Shown: positions 36,954 through 49,800 of the stretch, piece after piece | Numbering within the stretch: position 1 is the stretch's first letter | Layout of the letters: each line of letters begins with the position of its first letter | Source of the DNA: Lasioglossum baleicum | Taxonomy: Eukaryota; Arthropoda; Insecta; Hymenoptera; Halictidae | Length of the DNA: 64,000 nucleotides | Assembly: GCF_051020765.1 (NCBI RefSeq) | Contig: NW_027469576.1 | Span: 1-64,000, forward strand | Direction of reading: 5' to 3' | Program-made: the position numbers and the translations under genes | Notes under the pieces: generated by a model | What the model was told of the DNA's origin: nothing | The model's database searches: none | The model's input: only the letters and a program-made list of their open reading frames with translations

Positions 36954-38592
36954 TGCACTGAGCTGTCACCCGGAACAGCGATCCCGCACAGAAATACACT
37001 TCTGAAACGAAGAATCGTCGAATCTGACATAAGCCCGAATAAATCGTGATCGTGCTTGCCGAATCGGAGTTTCTGTGCCAATTTCGCAAATTCGCATGCC
37101 AATGCACTGAGCTATCACGCGGAACAGCGATCCCGCACAGAAATACACTTCTGAAACGAAGAATCGTCGAATCTGACATGAGGTCAAATAAATCGTGACC
37201 GTGCTCGCCGAATCGGAGTTTCTGTGCCAATTTAGTATATTTGCATGCAAATGAACTGATCTAGCACGCGGAACAGCGATCCCGCACAGAAATACACTTC
37301 TGAAACGAAGAATCGTCGAATCTGACATGAGGTCAAATAAATCGTGACCGTGCTCGCCGAATCGGAGTTTCTGTGCCAATTTAGTATATTTGCATGCAAA
37401 TGAACTGATCTAGCACGCGAAACAGCGATACCGCACTGAAATACACTTCTGAAACGAAGAACCGTCGAATCTGACATAAGGTCGAATAAATCGTGACCGT
37501 GCTCGCCGAATCGGAGTTTCTGTGTCAATTTCGCATATTTGCATGCAAATGCACTGAGCTGTCACCCGGAACAGCGATCCCGCACAGAAATACACTTCTG
37601 AAACGAAGAATCGTCGAATCTGACATAAGCCCGAATAAATCGTGATCGTGCTTGCCGAATCGGAGTTTCTGTGCCAATTTCGCAAATTCGCATGCCAATG
37701 CACTGAGCTATCACGCGGAACAGCGATCCCGCACAGAAATACACTTCTGAAACGAAGAATCGTCGAATCTGACATGAGGTCAAATAAATCGTGACCGTGC
37801 TCGCCGAATCGGAGTTTCTGTGCCAATTTAGTATATTTGCATGCAAATGAACTGATCTAGCACGCGAAACAGCGATACCGCACTGAAATACACTTCTGAA
37901 ACGAAGAATCGTCGAATCTGACATAAGGTCGAATAAATCGTGACCGTGCTCGCCGAATCGGAGTTTCTGTGTCAATTTCGCATATTTGCATGCAAATGCA
38001 CTGAGCTGTCACCCGGAACAGCGATCCCGCACAGAAATACACTTCTGAAACGAAGAATCGTCGAATCTGACATAAGCCCGAATAAATCGTGATCGTGCTT
38101 GCCGAATCGGAGTTTCTGTGCCAATTTCGCAAATTCGCATGCCAATGCACTGAGCTATCACGCGGAACAGCGATCCCGCACAGAAATACACTTCTGAAAC
38201 GAAGAATCGTCGAATCTGACATGAGGTCAAATAAATCGTGACCGTGCTCGCCGAATCGGAGTTTCTGTGTCAATTTCGCATATTTGCATGCAAATGCACT
38301 GAGCTGTCACCCGGAACAGCGATCCCGCACAGAAATACACTTCTGAAACGAAGAATCGTCGAATCTGACATAAGCCCGAATAAATCGTGATCGTGCTTGC
38401 CGAATCGGAGTTTCTGTGCCAATTTCGCAAATTCGCATGCCAATGCACTGAGCTATCACGCGGAACAGCGATCCCGCACAGAAATACACTTCTGAAACGA
38501 AGAATCGTCGAATCTGACATGAGGTCAAATAAATCGTGACCGTGCTCGCCGAATCGGAGTTTCTGTGCCAATTTAGTATATTTGCATGCAAA
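36954..38592. repeat. Staircase of 4-, 3- and 2-monomer units
   Basis: A marker monomer with gagctgtcacccgg and cgcaaattcgcatgcc starts at 36954, 37550, 37997 and 38295, so successive units are 596, 447 and 298 bp. Three different hybrid monomers separate them: 37401 (gataccgc start, gaaccgtcg, family VI end), 37848 (the same start with gaatcgtcg) and 38146 (gagctatcacgcgg with catgaggtc and a family VI end). Related sequence at 51.1 kb has the marker only once, so the expansion belongs to this copy. Confidence 0.88.
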
Positions 38593-41577
38593 TGAACTGA
38601 TCTAGCACGCGAAACAGCGATACCGCACTGAAATACACTTCTGAAACGAAGAATCGTCGAATCTGACATAAGGTCGAATAAATCGTGTCCGTGCTTGCCG
38701 AATCGGAGTTTCTGTGCCAATTTCGCATATTCGCTTGCAAATGCACTGAGCTATCACGCGGAACAGCCATCCCGCACAGAAATAGACCTGTGAAACGAAG
38801 AATCGTAGAATCTGATGTAATATTGAATAAATCGTGATCGTGCTTGCCGAATCGGAGTTTCTGTGTCAATTTCGTATATTTGCATGCAAATGCACTGATC
38901 TAGCACGCGAAACAGCGATTCCGCACTGAAATACTCTTCTGAAACGAAGAATCGTCGAATCTGACATAAGGTCGAATAAATCGTGACCGTGCTTGCCGAA
39001 TCGGAGTTTCTGTGCCAATTTCGCATATTCGCTTGCAAATGCACTGAGCTATCACGCGGAACAGCGATCCCGCACAGAAATAGACTTGTGAAACGGAGAA
39101 TCGTAGAATCTGATGTAATATTGAATAAATCGTGTCCGTGCTTGCCGAATCGGAGTTTCTGTGAAAATTTCGCATATTTGCAAGCACATGAACTGATTTA
39201 GCACGCGAAAGAGCGATCCCGCACAGAAATAGACTTGTGAAACGATGAATCGTAGAATCTGGTGTAATATTGAATAAATCGTGTCCGTGCATGCCGAATC
39301 GGAGTTTCTGTGCTAATTTCGCATATTCGCTTGCAAATGCACTGTGCTATCACGCGGAACAGCCATCCCGCACAGAAATAGACCTGTGAAACGAAGAATC
39401 GTAGAATCTGATGTAATATTGAATAAATCGTGATCGTGCTTGCCGAATCGGAGTTTCTGTGTCAATTTCGTATATTTGCATGCAAATGCACTGATCTAGC
39501 ACGCGAAACAGCGATTCCGCACTGAAACACACTTCTGAAACGAAGAATCGTCGAATCTGACATAAGGTCGAATAAATCGTGACCGTGCTTGCCGAATCGG
39601 AGTTTCTGAGCCAATTTCGCATATTCGCATGCAAATGCACTGAGCTATCACGCGGAACAGCGATCCCGCACAGAAATAGACTTGTGAAACGGAGAATCGT
39701 AGAATCTGATGTAATATTGAATAAATCGTGTCCGTGCTTGCCGAATCGGAGTTTCTGTGCCAATTTCGCATATTTGCAAGCAAATGAACTGATTTAGCAC
39801 GCGAAAGAGCGATCCCGCACAGAAATAGACTTGTGAAACGATGAATCGTAGAATCTGATGTAATATTGAATAAATGGTGTCCGTGCATGCCGAATCGGAG
39901 TTTCTGTGCTAATTTCGCATATTCGCTTGCAAATGCACTGAGCTATCACGCGAAACAGCGATTCCGCACTGAAATTCACTTGTGAAACGACGAATCGTCG
40001 AATCTGACAAAAACTTGAATCAATCGTGTCCGTGCTTGTTGAATCGGTGTTTCTGTGCCAATTTAGCATATTTGCAAGCAAATGAACTGCTTTAGCACGC
40101 GAAAGAGCGATCCCGCACAGAAATAGACTTGTGAAACGAAGAATCGTAGAATCTGATGTAATATTGAATAAATCGTGACCGTGCTCGCCGAATCGGAGTT
40201 TCTGTGTCAATTTCGCATATTTGCATGCAAATGCACTGAGCTATCACCCGGAACAGCGATCCCGCACAGAAATACATTTCTGAAACGAAGAATCGTCGAA
40301 TCTGACATAAGCCCGAATAAATCGTGATCGTGCTTGCCGAATCGGAGTTTCTGTGCCAATTTCGCATATTCGCATGCAAATGCACTGATATAGCACGCGA
40401 AACAGTGATTCCGCACAGAAAATCACTTGTGAAACGAAGAATCGTAAAATCTGACATAAACTTGAATCAATCGTGTGCGTGCTTATTGAATCGGAGTTTC
40501 TGTGCCAATTTCGTATATTTGCATGCAAATGAACTGATCTAGCACGCGAAACAGCGATACCGCACTGAAATACACTTCTGAAACGAAGAATCGTCGAATC
40601 TGACATAAGGTCGAATAAATCGTGTCCGTGCATGCCGAATCGGAGTTTCTGTGTCAATTTCGTATATTTGCATGCAAATGCACTGATCTAGCACGCGAAA
40701 CAGCGATTCCGCACTGAAACACACTTCTGAAACGAAGAATCGTCGAATCTGACATAAGGTCGAATAAATCGTGACCGTGCTTGCCGAATCGGAGTTTCTG
40801 AGACAATTTCGCATATTCGCATGCAAATGCACTGAGCTATCACGCGGAACAGCGATCCCGCACAGAAATAGACTTGTGAAACGGAGAATCGTAGAATCTG
40901 ATGTAATATTGAATAAATCGTGTCCGTGCTTGCCGAATCGGAGTTTCTGTGCCAATTTCGCATATTTGCAAGCAAATGAACTGATTTAGCACGCGAAAGA
41001 GCGATCCCGCACAGAAATAGACTTGTGAAACGATGAATCGTAGAATCTGATGTAATATTGAATAAATGGTGTCCGTGCATGCCGAATCGGAGTTTCTGTG
41101 CTAATTTCGCATATTCGCTTGCAAATGCACTGAGCTATCACGCGAAACAGCGATTCCGCACTGAAATTCACTTGTGAAACGACGAATCGTCGAATCTGAC
41201 AAAAACTTGAATCAATCGTGTCCGTGCTTGTTGAATCGGTGTTTCTGTGCCAATTTAGCATATTTGCAAGCAAATGAACTGATTTAGCACGCGAAAGAGC
41301 GATCCCGCACAGAAATAGACTTGTGAAACGAAGAATCGTAGAATCTGATGTAATATTGAATAAATCGTGACCGTGCTCGCCGAATCGGAGTTTCTGTGTC
41401 AATTTCGCATATTTGCATGCAAATGCACTGAGCTATCACCCGGAACAGCGATCCCGCACAGAAATACATTTCTGAAACGAAGAATCGTCGAATCTGACAT
41501 AAGCCCGAATAAATCGTGATCGTGCTTGCCGAATCGGAGTTTCTGTGCCAATTTCGCATATTCGCATGCAAATGCAC

Positions 41578-43216
41578 TGATTTAGCACGCGAAAGAGCGA
41601 TCCCGCACAGAAATAGACTTGTGAAACGATGAATCGTAGAATCTGATGTAATATTGAATAAATCGTGTCCGTGCATGCCGAATCGGAATTTCTGTGCCAA
41701 TTTCGCATATTCGCATGCAAATGCACTGATCTAGCACGCGAAACAGCGATTCCGCACTGAAATTCACTTGTGAAACCACAAATCGTCGAATCTGACATAA
41801 ACTTGAATCAATCGTGTCCGTGCTTGTCGAATCGGTGTTTCTGTGCCGATTTCGCATATTTGCATGCAAATGAACTGATCTAGCACGCGAAACAGCGATT
41901 CCGCCCTGAAATACACTTCTGAAACGAAAAACCGTCGAATCTGACATAAGGTCGAATAAATCGTGTCCGTGCTTGTTGAATCGGTGTTTCTGTGCCACTT
42001 TCGCATATTTGCATGCAAATGAACTGATCTAGCACACGAAACAGCGATCCCGCACAGAAATACACTTCTGAAACGAAGAATCGTCGAATCTGACATAAGC
42101 CCGAATAAATCGTGATCGTGCTTGCCGAATCGGAGTTTCTGTGCCAATTTCGCATATTCGCATGCCAATGCACTGAGCTATCACGCGGAACAGCGATCCC
42201 GCACAGAAATACACTTCTGAAACGAAGAATCGTCGAATCTGACATGAGGTCAAATAAATCGTGACCGTGCTCGCCGAATCGGAGTTTCTGTGCCAATTTA
42301 GTATATTTGCATGCAAATGAACTGATCTAGCACGCGAAACAGCGATACCGCACTGAAATACACTTCTGAAACGAAGAATCGTCGAATCTGACATAAGGTC
42401 GAATAAATCGTGTCCGTGCTTGCCGAATCGGAGTTTCTGTGCCAATTTCGCATATTCGCATGCAAATGCACTGATCTAGCACGCGAAACAGCGATTCCGC
42501 ACTGAAATTCACTTGTGAAACCACAAATCGTCGAATCTGACATAAACTTGAATCAATCGTGTCCGTGCTTGTCGAATCGGTGTTTCTGTGCCGATTTCGC
42601 ATATTTGCATGCAAATGAACTGATCTAGCACGCGAAACAGCGATTCCGCCCTGAAATACACTTCTGAAACGAAAAACCGTCGAATCTGACATAAGGTCGA
42701 ATAAATCGTGTCCGTGCTTGTTGAATCGGTGTTTCTGTGCCACTTTCGCATATTTGCATGCAAATGAAATGATCTAGCACACGAAACAGCGATCCCGCAC
42801 AGAAATACACTTCTGAAACGAAGAATCGTCGAATCTGACATGAGGTCAAATAAATCGTGACCGTGCTCGCCGAATCGGAGTTTCTGTGCCAATTTCGTAT
42901 ATTTGCATGCAAATGCACTGATATAGCACGCGAAACAGTGATTCCGCACAGAAAATCACTTGTGAAACGAAGAATCGTAAAATCTGACATAAACTTGAAT
43001 CAATCGTGTGCGTGCTTATTGAATCGGAGTTTCTGTGCCAATTTCGTATATTTGCATGCAAATGAACTGATCTAGCACGCGAAACAGCGATACCGCACTG
43101 AAATACACTTCTGAAACGAAGAACCGTCGAATCTGACATAAGGTCGAATAAATCGTGACCGTGCTCGCCGAATCGGAGTTTCTGTGCCAATTTCGCATTT
43201 TTGCAAGCAAATGAAC
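41578..43216. repeat. 11-monomer HOR (1639 bp), copy 1
   Basis: Begins at the switch from cgcatgcaaatgcac to tgatttagcacgcg at about 41.58 kb. Eleven monomers later the order repeats, with the shared private mark tgaaatgatctagcac at 42765 and 44404. The unit includes families I, IV, VII, III, a catgaggtc monomer, a gataccgc monomer and family V. Confidence 0.82.
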
Positions 43217-44478
43217 TGATTTAGCACGCGAAAGAGCGATCCCGCACAGAAATAGACTTGTGAAACGATGAATCGTAGAATCTGATGTAATATTGAATAA
43301 ATCGTGTCCGTGCATGCCGAATCGGAATTTCTGTGCCAATTTCGCATATTCGCATGCAAATGCACTGATCTAGCACGCGAAACAGCGATTCCGCACTGAA
43401 ATTCACTTGTGAAACCACAAATCGTCGAATCTGACATAAACTTGAATCAATCGTGTCCGTGCTTGTCGAATCGGTGTTTCTGTGCCGATTTCGCATATTT
43501 GCATGCAAATGAACTGATCTAGCACGCGAAACAGCGATTCCGCCCTGAAATACACTTCTGAAACGAAAAACCGTCGAATCTGACATAAGGTCGAATAAAT
43601 CGTGTCCGTGCTTGTTGAATCGGTGTTTCTGTGCCACTTTCGCATATTTGCATGCAAATGAACTGATCTAGCACACGAAACAGCGATCCCGCACAGAAAT
43701 ACACTTCTGAAACGAAGAATCGTCGAATCTGACATAAGCCCGAATAAATCGTGATCGTGCTTGCCGAATCGGAGTTTCTGTGCCAATTTCGCATATTCGC
43801 ATGCCAATGCACTGAGCTATCACGCGGAACAGCGATCCCGCACAGAAATACACTTCTGAAACGAAGAATCGTCGAATCTGACATGAGGTCAAATAAATCG
43901 TGACCGTGCTCGCCGAATCGGAGTTTCTGTGCCAATTTAGTATATTTGCATGCAAATGAACTGATCTAGCACGCGAAACAGCGATACCGCACTGAAATAC
44001 ACTTCTGAAACGAAGAATCGTCGAATCTGACATAAGGTCGAATAAATCGTGTCCGTGCTTGCCGAATCGGAGTTTCTGTGCCAATTTCGCATATTCGCAT
44101 GCAAATGCACTGATCTAGCACGCGAAACAGCGATTCCGCACTGAAATTCACTTGTGAAACCACAAATCGTCGAATCTGACATAAACTTGAATCAATCGTG
44201 TCCGTGCTTGTCGAATCGGTGTTTCTGTGCCGATTTCGCATATTTGCATGCAAATGAACTGATCTAGCACGCGAAACAGCGATTCCGCCCTGAAATACAC
44301 TTCTGAAACGAAAAACCGTCGAATCTGACATAAGGTCGAATAAATCGTGTCCGTGCTTGTTGAATCGGTGTTTCTGTGCCACTTTCGCATATTTGCATGC
44401 AAATGAAATGATCTAGCACACGAAACAGCGATCCCGCACAGAAATACACTTCTGAAACGAAGAATCGTCGAATCTGAC
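43217..44478. repeat. 11-monomer HOR, copy 2 (partial)
   Basis: Follows copy 1 for about 8.5 monomers. The match ends where copy 1 reads catgaggtcaaat (42839) and this copy reads cataagcccg (44478). Beyond it, 44.48-46.0 kb resembles 29.4-31.0 kb, including gaataagtcg, here with the private change cactcctg (about 45491). Confidence 0.8.
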
Positions 44479-46165
44479 ATAAGCCCGAATAAATCGTGAT
44501 CGTGCTTGCCGAATCGGAGTTTCTGTGCCAATTTCGCATATTCGCATGCCAATGCACTGAGCTATCACGCGGAACAGCGATCCCGCACAGAAATACACTT
44601 CTGAAACGAAGAATCGTCGAATCTGACATAAGCCCGAATAAATCGTGATCGTGCTTGCCGAATCGGAGTTTCTGTGCCAATTTCGCATATTCGCATGCCA
44701 ATGCACTGAGCTATCACGCGGAACAGCGATCCCGCACAGAAATACACTTCTGAAACGAAGAATCGTCGAATCTGACATGAGGTCAAATAAATCGTGACCG
44801 TGCTCGCCGAATCGGAGTTTCTGTGCCAATTTCGTATATTTGCATGCAAATGCACTGATATAGCACGCGAAACAGTGATTCCGCACAGAAAATCACTTGT
44901 GAAACGAAGAATCGTAAAATCTGACATAAACTTGAATCAATCGTGTGCGTGCTTATTGAATCGGAGTTTCTGTGCCAATTTCGTATATTTGCATGCAAAT
45001 GAACTGATCTAGCACGTGGAACAGCGATCCTGCACAGAAATACACTTCTGAAACGAAGAACCGTCGAATCTGACATAAGGTCGAATAAATCGTGACCGTG
45101 CTCGCCGAATCGGAGTTTCTGTGTCAATTTCGCATATTTGCATGCAAATGCACTGAGCTATCACCCGGAACAGCGATCCCGCACAGAAATACACTTCTGA
45201 AACGAAGAATCGTCGAATCTGACATAAGCCCGAATAAATCGTGATCGTGCTTGCCGAATCGGAGTTTCTGTGCCAATTTCGCATATTCGCATGCCAATGC
45301 ACTGAGCTATCACGCGGAACAGCGATCCCGCACAGAAATACACTTCTGAAACGAAGAATCGTCGAATCTGACATGAGGTCAAATAAATCGTGACCGTGCT
45401 CGCCGAATCGGAGTTTCTGTGCCAATTTAGTATATTTGCATGCAAATGAACTGATCTAGCACGCGAAACAGCGATACCGCACTGAAATACACTCCTGAAA
45501 CGAAGAATCGTCGAATCTGACATAAGGTCGAATAAGTCGTGTCCGTGCTTGCCGAATCGGAGTTTCTGTGCCAATTTCGCATATTTGCAAGCAAATGAAC
45601 TGATTTAGCACGCGAAAGAGCGATCCCGCACAGAAATAGACTTGTGAAACGATGAATCGTAGAATCTGATGTAATATTGAATAAATCGTGTCCGTGCATG
45701 CCGAATCGGAGTTTCTGTGCTAATTTCGGATATTCGCTTGCAAATGCACTGAGCTATCACGCGGAACAGCCATCCCGCACAGAAATAGACCTGTGAAACG
45801 AAGAATCGTAGAATCTGATGTAATATTGAATAAATCGTGATCGTGCTTGCCGAATCGGAGTTTCTGTGTCAATTTCGTATATTTGCATGCAAATGCACTG
45901 ATCTAGCACGCGAAACAGCGATTCCGCACTGAAATACTCTTCTGAAACGAAGAATCGTCGAATCTGACATAAGGTCGAATAAATCGTGACCGTGCTTGCC
46001 GAATCGGAGTTTCTGTGCCAATTTCGCATATTCGCTTGCAAATGCACTGAGCTATCACGCGGAACAGCGATCCCGCACAGAAATAGACTTGTGAAACGGA
46101 GAATCGTAGAATCTGATGTAATATTGAATAAATCGTGTCCGTGCTTGCCGAATCGGAGTTTCTGT

Positions 46166-46489
46166 GAAAATTTCGCATATTTGCAAGCACATGAACTGAT
46201 TTAGCACGCGAAAGAGCGATCCCGCACAGAAATAGACTTGTGAAACGATGAATCGTAGAATCTGGTGTAATATTGAATAAATCGTGTCCGTGCATGCCGA
46301 ATCGGAGTTTCTGTGAAAATTTCGCATATTTGCAAGCACATGAACTGATTTAGCACGCGAAAGAGCGATCCCGCACAGAAATAGACTTGTGAAACGATGA
46401 ATCGTAGAATATGGTGTAATATTGAATAAATCGTGATCGTGCTTGCCGAATCGGAGTTTCTGTGTCAATTTCGTATATTTGCATGCAAA
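46166..46489. repeat. Single-monomer duplication of the gcacatgaac unit
   Basis: The rare block tgtgaaaatttcgc with gcacatgaac occurs in two successive monomers (landmarks 46192 and 46341), each followed by gaaagagcg and gaaacgatg. The second copy has gaatatggtgtaatattg where the first has gaatctggtg. Elsewhere this marker is at least two monomers apart. Confidence 0.82.
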
Positions 46490-49400
46490 TGCACTGATCT
46501 AGCACGCGAAACAGCGATTCCGCACTGAAACACACTTCTGAAACGAAGAATCGTCGAATCTGACATAAGGTCGAATAAATCGTGACCGTGCTTGCCGAAT
46601 CGGAGTTTCTGAGCCAATTTCGCATATTCGCATGCAAATGCACTGAGCTATCACGCGGAACAGCGATCCCGCACAGAAATAGACTTGTGAAACGGAGAAT
46701 CGTAGAATCTGATGTAATATTGAATAAATCGTGTCCGTGCTTGCCGAATCGGAGTTTCTGTGCCAATTTCGCATATTTGCAAGCAAATGAACTGATTTAG
46801 CACGCGAAAGAGCGATCCCGCACAGAAATAGACTTGTGAAACGATGAATCGTAGAATCTGATGTAATATTGAATAAATGGTGTCCGTGCATGCCGAATCG
46901 GAGTTTCTGTGCTAATTTCGCATATTCGCTTGCAAATGCACTGAGCTATCACGCGAAACAGCGATTCCGCACTGAAATTCACTTGTGAAACGACGAATCG
47001 TCGAATCTGACAAAAACTTGAATCAATCGTGTCCGTGCTTGTTGAATCGGTGTTTCTGTGCCAATTTAGCATATTTGCAAGCAAATGAACTGATTTAGCA
47101 CGCGAAAGAGCGATCCCGCACAGAAATAGACTTGTGAATCGAAGAATCGTAGAATCTGATGTAATATTGAATAAATCGTGACCGTGCTCGCCGAATCGGA
47201 GTTTCTGTGTCAATTTCGCATATTTGCATGCAAATGCACTGAGCTATCACGCGGAACAGCGATCCCGCACAGAAATACACTTCTGAAACGAATAATCGTC
47301 GAATCTGACATAAGCCCGAATAAATCGTGATCGTGCTTGCCGAATCGGAGTTTCTGTGCCAATTTCGCATATTCGCATGCCAATGCACTGAGCTATCACG
47401 CGGAACAGCGATCCCGCACAGAAATACACTTCTGAAACGAAGAATCGTCGAATCTGACATGAGGTCAAATAACTCGTGACCGTGCTCGCCGAATCGGAGT
47501 TTCTGTGCCAATTTCGTATATTTGCATGCAAATGCACTGATATAGCACGCGAAACAGTGATTCCGCACAGAAAATCACTTGTGAAACGAAGAATCGTAAA
47601 ATCTGACATAAACTTGAATCAATCGTGTCCGTGCTTGTCGAATCGGTGTTTCTGTGCCGATTTCGCATATTTGCATGCAAATGAACTGATCTAGCACGCG
47701 AAACAGCGATTCCGCCCTGAAATACACTTCTGAAACGAAGAATCGTCGAATCTGACATAAGCCCGAATAAATCGTGATCGTGCTTGCCGAATCGGAGTTT
47801 CTGTGCCAATTTCGCATATTCGCATGCCAATGCACTGAGCTATCACGCGGAACAGCGATCCCGCACAGAAATACACTTCTGAAACGAAGAATCGTCGAAT
47901 CTGACATAAGCCCGAATAAATCGTGATCGTGCTTGCCGAATCGGAGTTTCTGTGCCAATTTCGCATATTCGCATGCCAATGCACTGAGCTATCACGCGGA
48001 ACAGCGATCCCGCACAGAAATACACTTCTGAAACGAAGAATCGTCGAATCTGACATAAGCCCGAATAAATCGTGATCGTGCTCGCCGAATCGGAGTTTCT
48101 GTGCCAATTTCGTATATTTGCATGCAAATGCACTGATATAGCACGCGAAACAGTGATTCCGCACAGAAAATCACTTGTGAAACGAAGAATCGTAAAATCT
48201 GACATAAACTTGAATCAATCGTGTGCGTGCTTATCGAATCGGAGTTTCTGTGCCAATTTCGTATATTTGCATGCAAATGAACTGATCTAGCACGTGGAAC
48301 AGCGATCCTGCACAGAAAATCACTTGTGAAACGAAGAATCGTAAAATCTGACATAAACTTGAATCAATCGTGTGCGTGCTTATTGAATCGGAGTTTCTGT
48401 GCCAATTTCGCAAATTCGCATGCCAATGCACTGAGCTATCACGCGGAACAGCGATCCCGCACAGAAATACACTTCTGAAACGAAGAATCGTCGAATCTGA
48501 CATAAGCCCGAATAAATCGTGATCGTGCTTGCCGAATCGGAGTTTCTGTGCCAATTTAGTATATTTGCATGCAAATGAACTGATCTAGCACGCGAAACAG
48601 CGATACCGCACTGAAATACACTTCTGAAACGAAGAATCGTCGAATCTGACATAAGGTCGAATAAATCGTGTCCGTGCTTGCCGAATCGGAGTTTCTGTGC
48701 CAATTTCGCATATTTGCAAGCAAATGAACTGATTTAGCACGCGAAAGAGCGATCCCGCACAGAAATAGACTTGTGAAACGATGAATCGTAGAATCTGATG
48801 TAATATTGAATAAATCGTGTCCGTGCATGCCGAATCGGAGTTTCTGTGCTAATTTCGGATATTCGCTTGCAAATGCACTGAGCTATCACGCGGAACAGCC
48901 ATCCCGCACAGAAATAGACCTGTGAAACGAAGAATCGTAGAATCTGATGTAATATTGAATAAATCGTGATCGTGCTTGCCGAATCGGAGTTTCTGTGTCA
49001 ATTTCGTATATTTGCATGCAAATGCACTGATCTAGCACGCGAAACAGCGATTCCGCACTGAAATACTCTTCTGAAACGAAGAATCGTCGAATCTGACATA
49101 AGGTCGAATAAATCGTGACCGTGCTTGCCGAATCGGAGTTTCTGTGCCAATTTCGCATATTTGCAAGCAAATGAACTGATTTAGCACGCGAAAGAGCGAT
49201 CCCGCACAGAAATAGACTTGTGAAACGATGAATCGTAGAATCTGATGTAATATTGAATAAATCGTGTCCGTGCATGCCGAATCGGAATTTCTGTGCCAAT
49301 TTCGCATATTCGCATGCAAATGCACTGATCTAGCACGCGAAACAGCGATTCCGCACTGAAATTCACTTGTGAAACCACAAATCGTCGAATCTGACATAAA

Positions 49401-49652
49401 CTTGAATCAATCGTGTCCGTGCTTGTCGAATCGGTGTTTCTGTGCCGATTTCGCATATTTGCATGCAAATGAACTGATCTAGCACGCGAAACAGCGATTC
49501 CGCCCTGAAATACACTTCTGAAACGAAAATCCGTCGAATCTGACATAAGGTCGAATAAATCGTGTCCGTGCTTGTTGAATCGGTGTTTCTGTGCCACTTT
49601 CGCATATTTGCATGCAAATGAACTGATCTAGCACACGAAACAGCGATCCCGC

Positions 49653-49661
49653 ACAGAATAC
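49653..49661. other. Single-base loss, aaa to aa
   Basis: Reads cacagaatacac against cacagaaatacac. Lies 139 bp from the next loss and among several private substitutions. Confidence 0.85.
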
Positions 49662-49791
49662 ACTTCTGAAACGAAGAATCGTCGAATCTGACATAAGCCC
49701 GAATAAATCGTGATCGTGCTTGTCGAATCGGAGTTTCTGTGCCAATTTCGCATATTCGCATGCCAATGCACTGAGCTATCACGCGGAACAG

Positions 49792-49800
49792 CGATCCGCA
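49792..49800. other. Single-base loss, ccc to cc
   Basis: Reads gcgatccgcac against gcgatcccgcac. Together with the loss near 49657 it makes copy 1 of the 24-monomer HOR two bases short. Confidence 0.85.
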
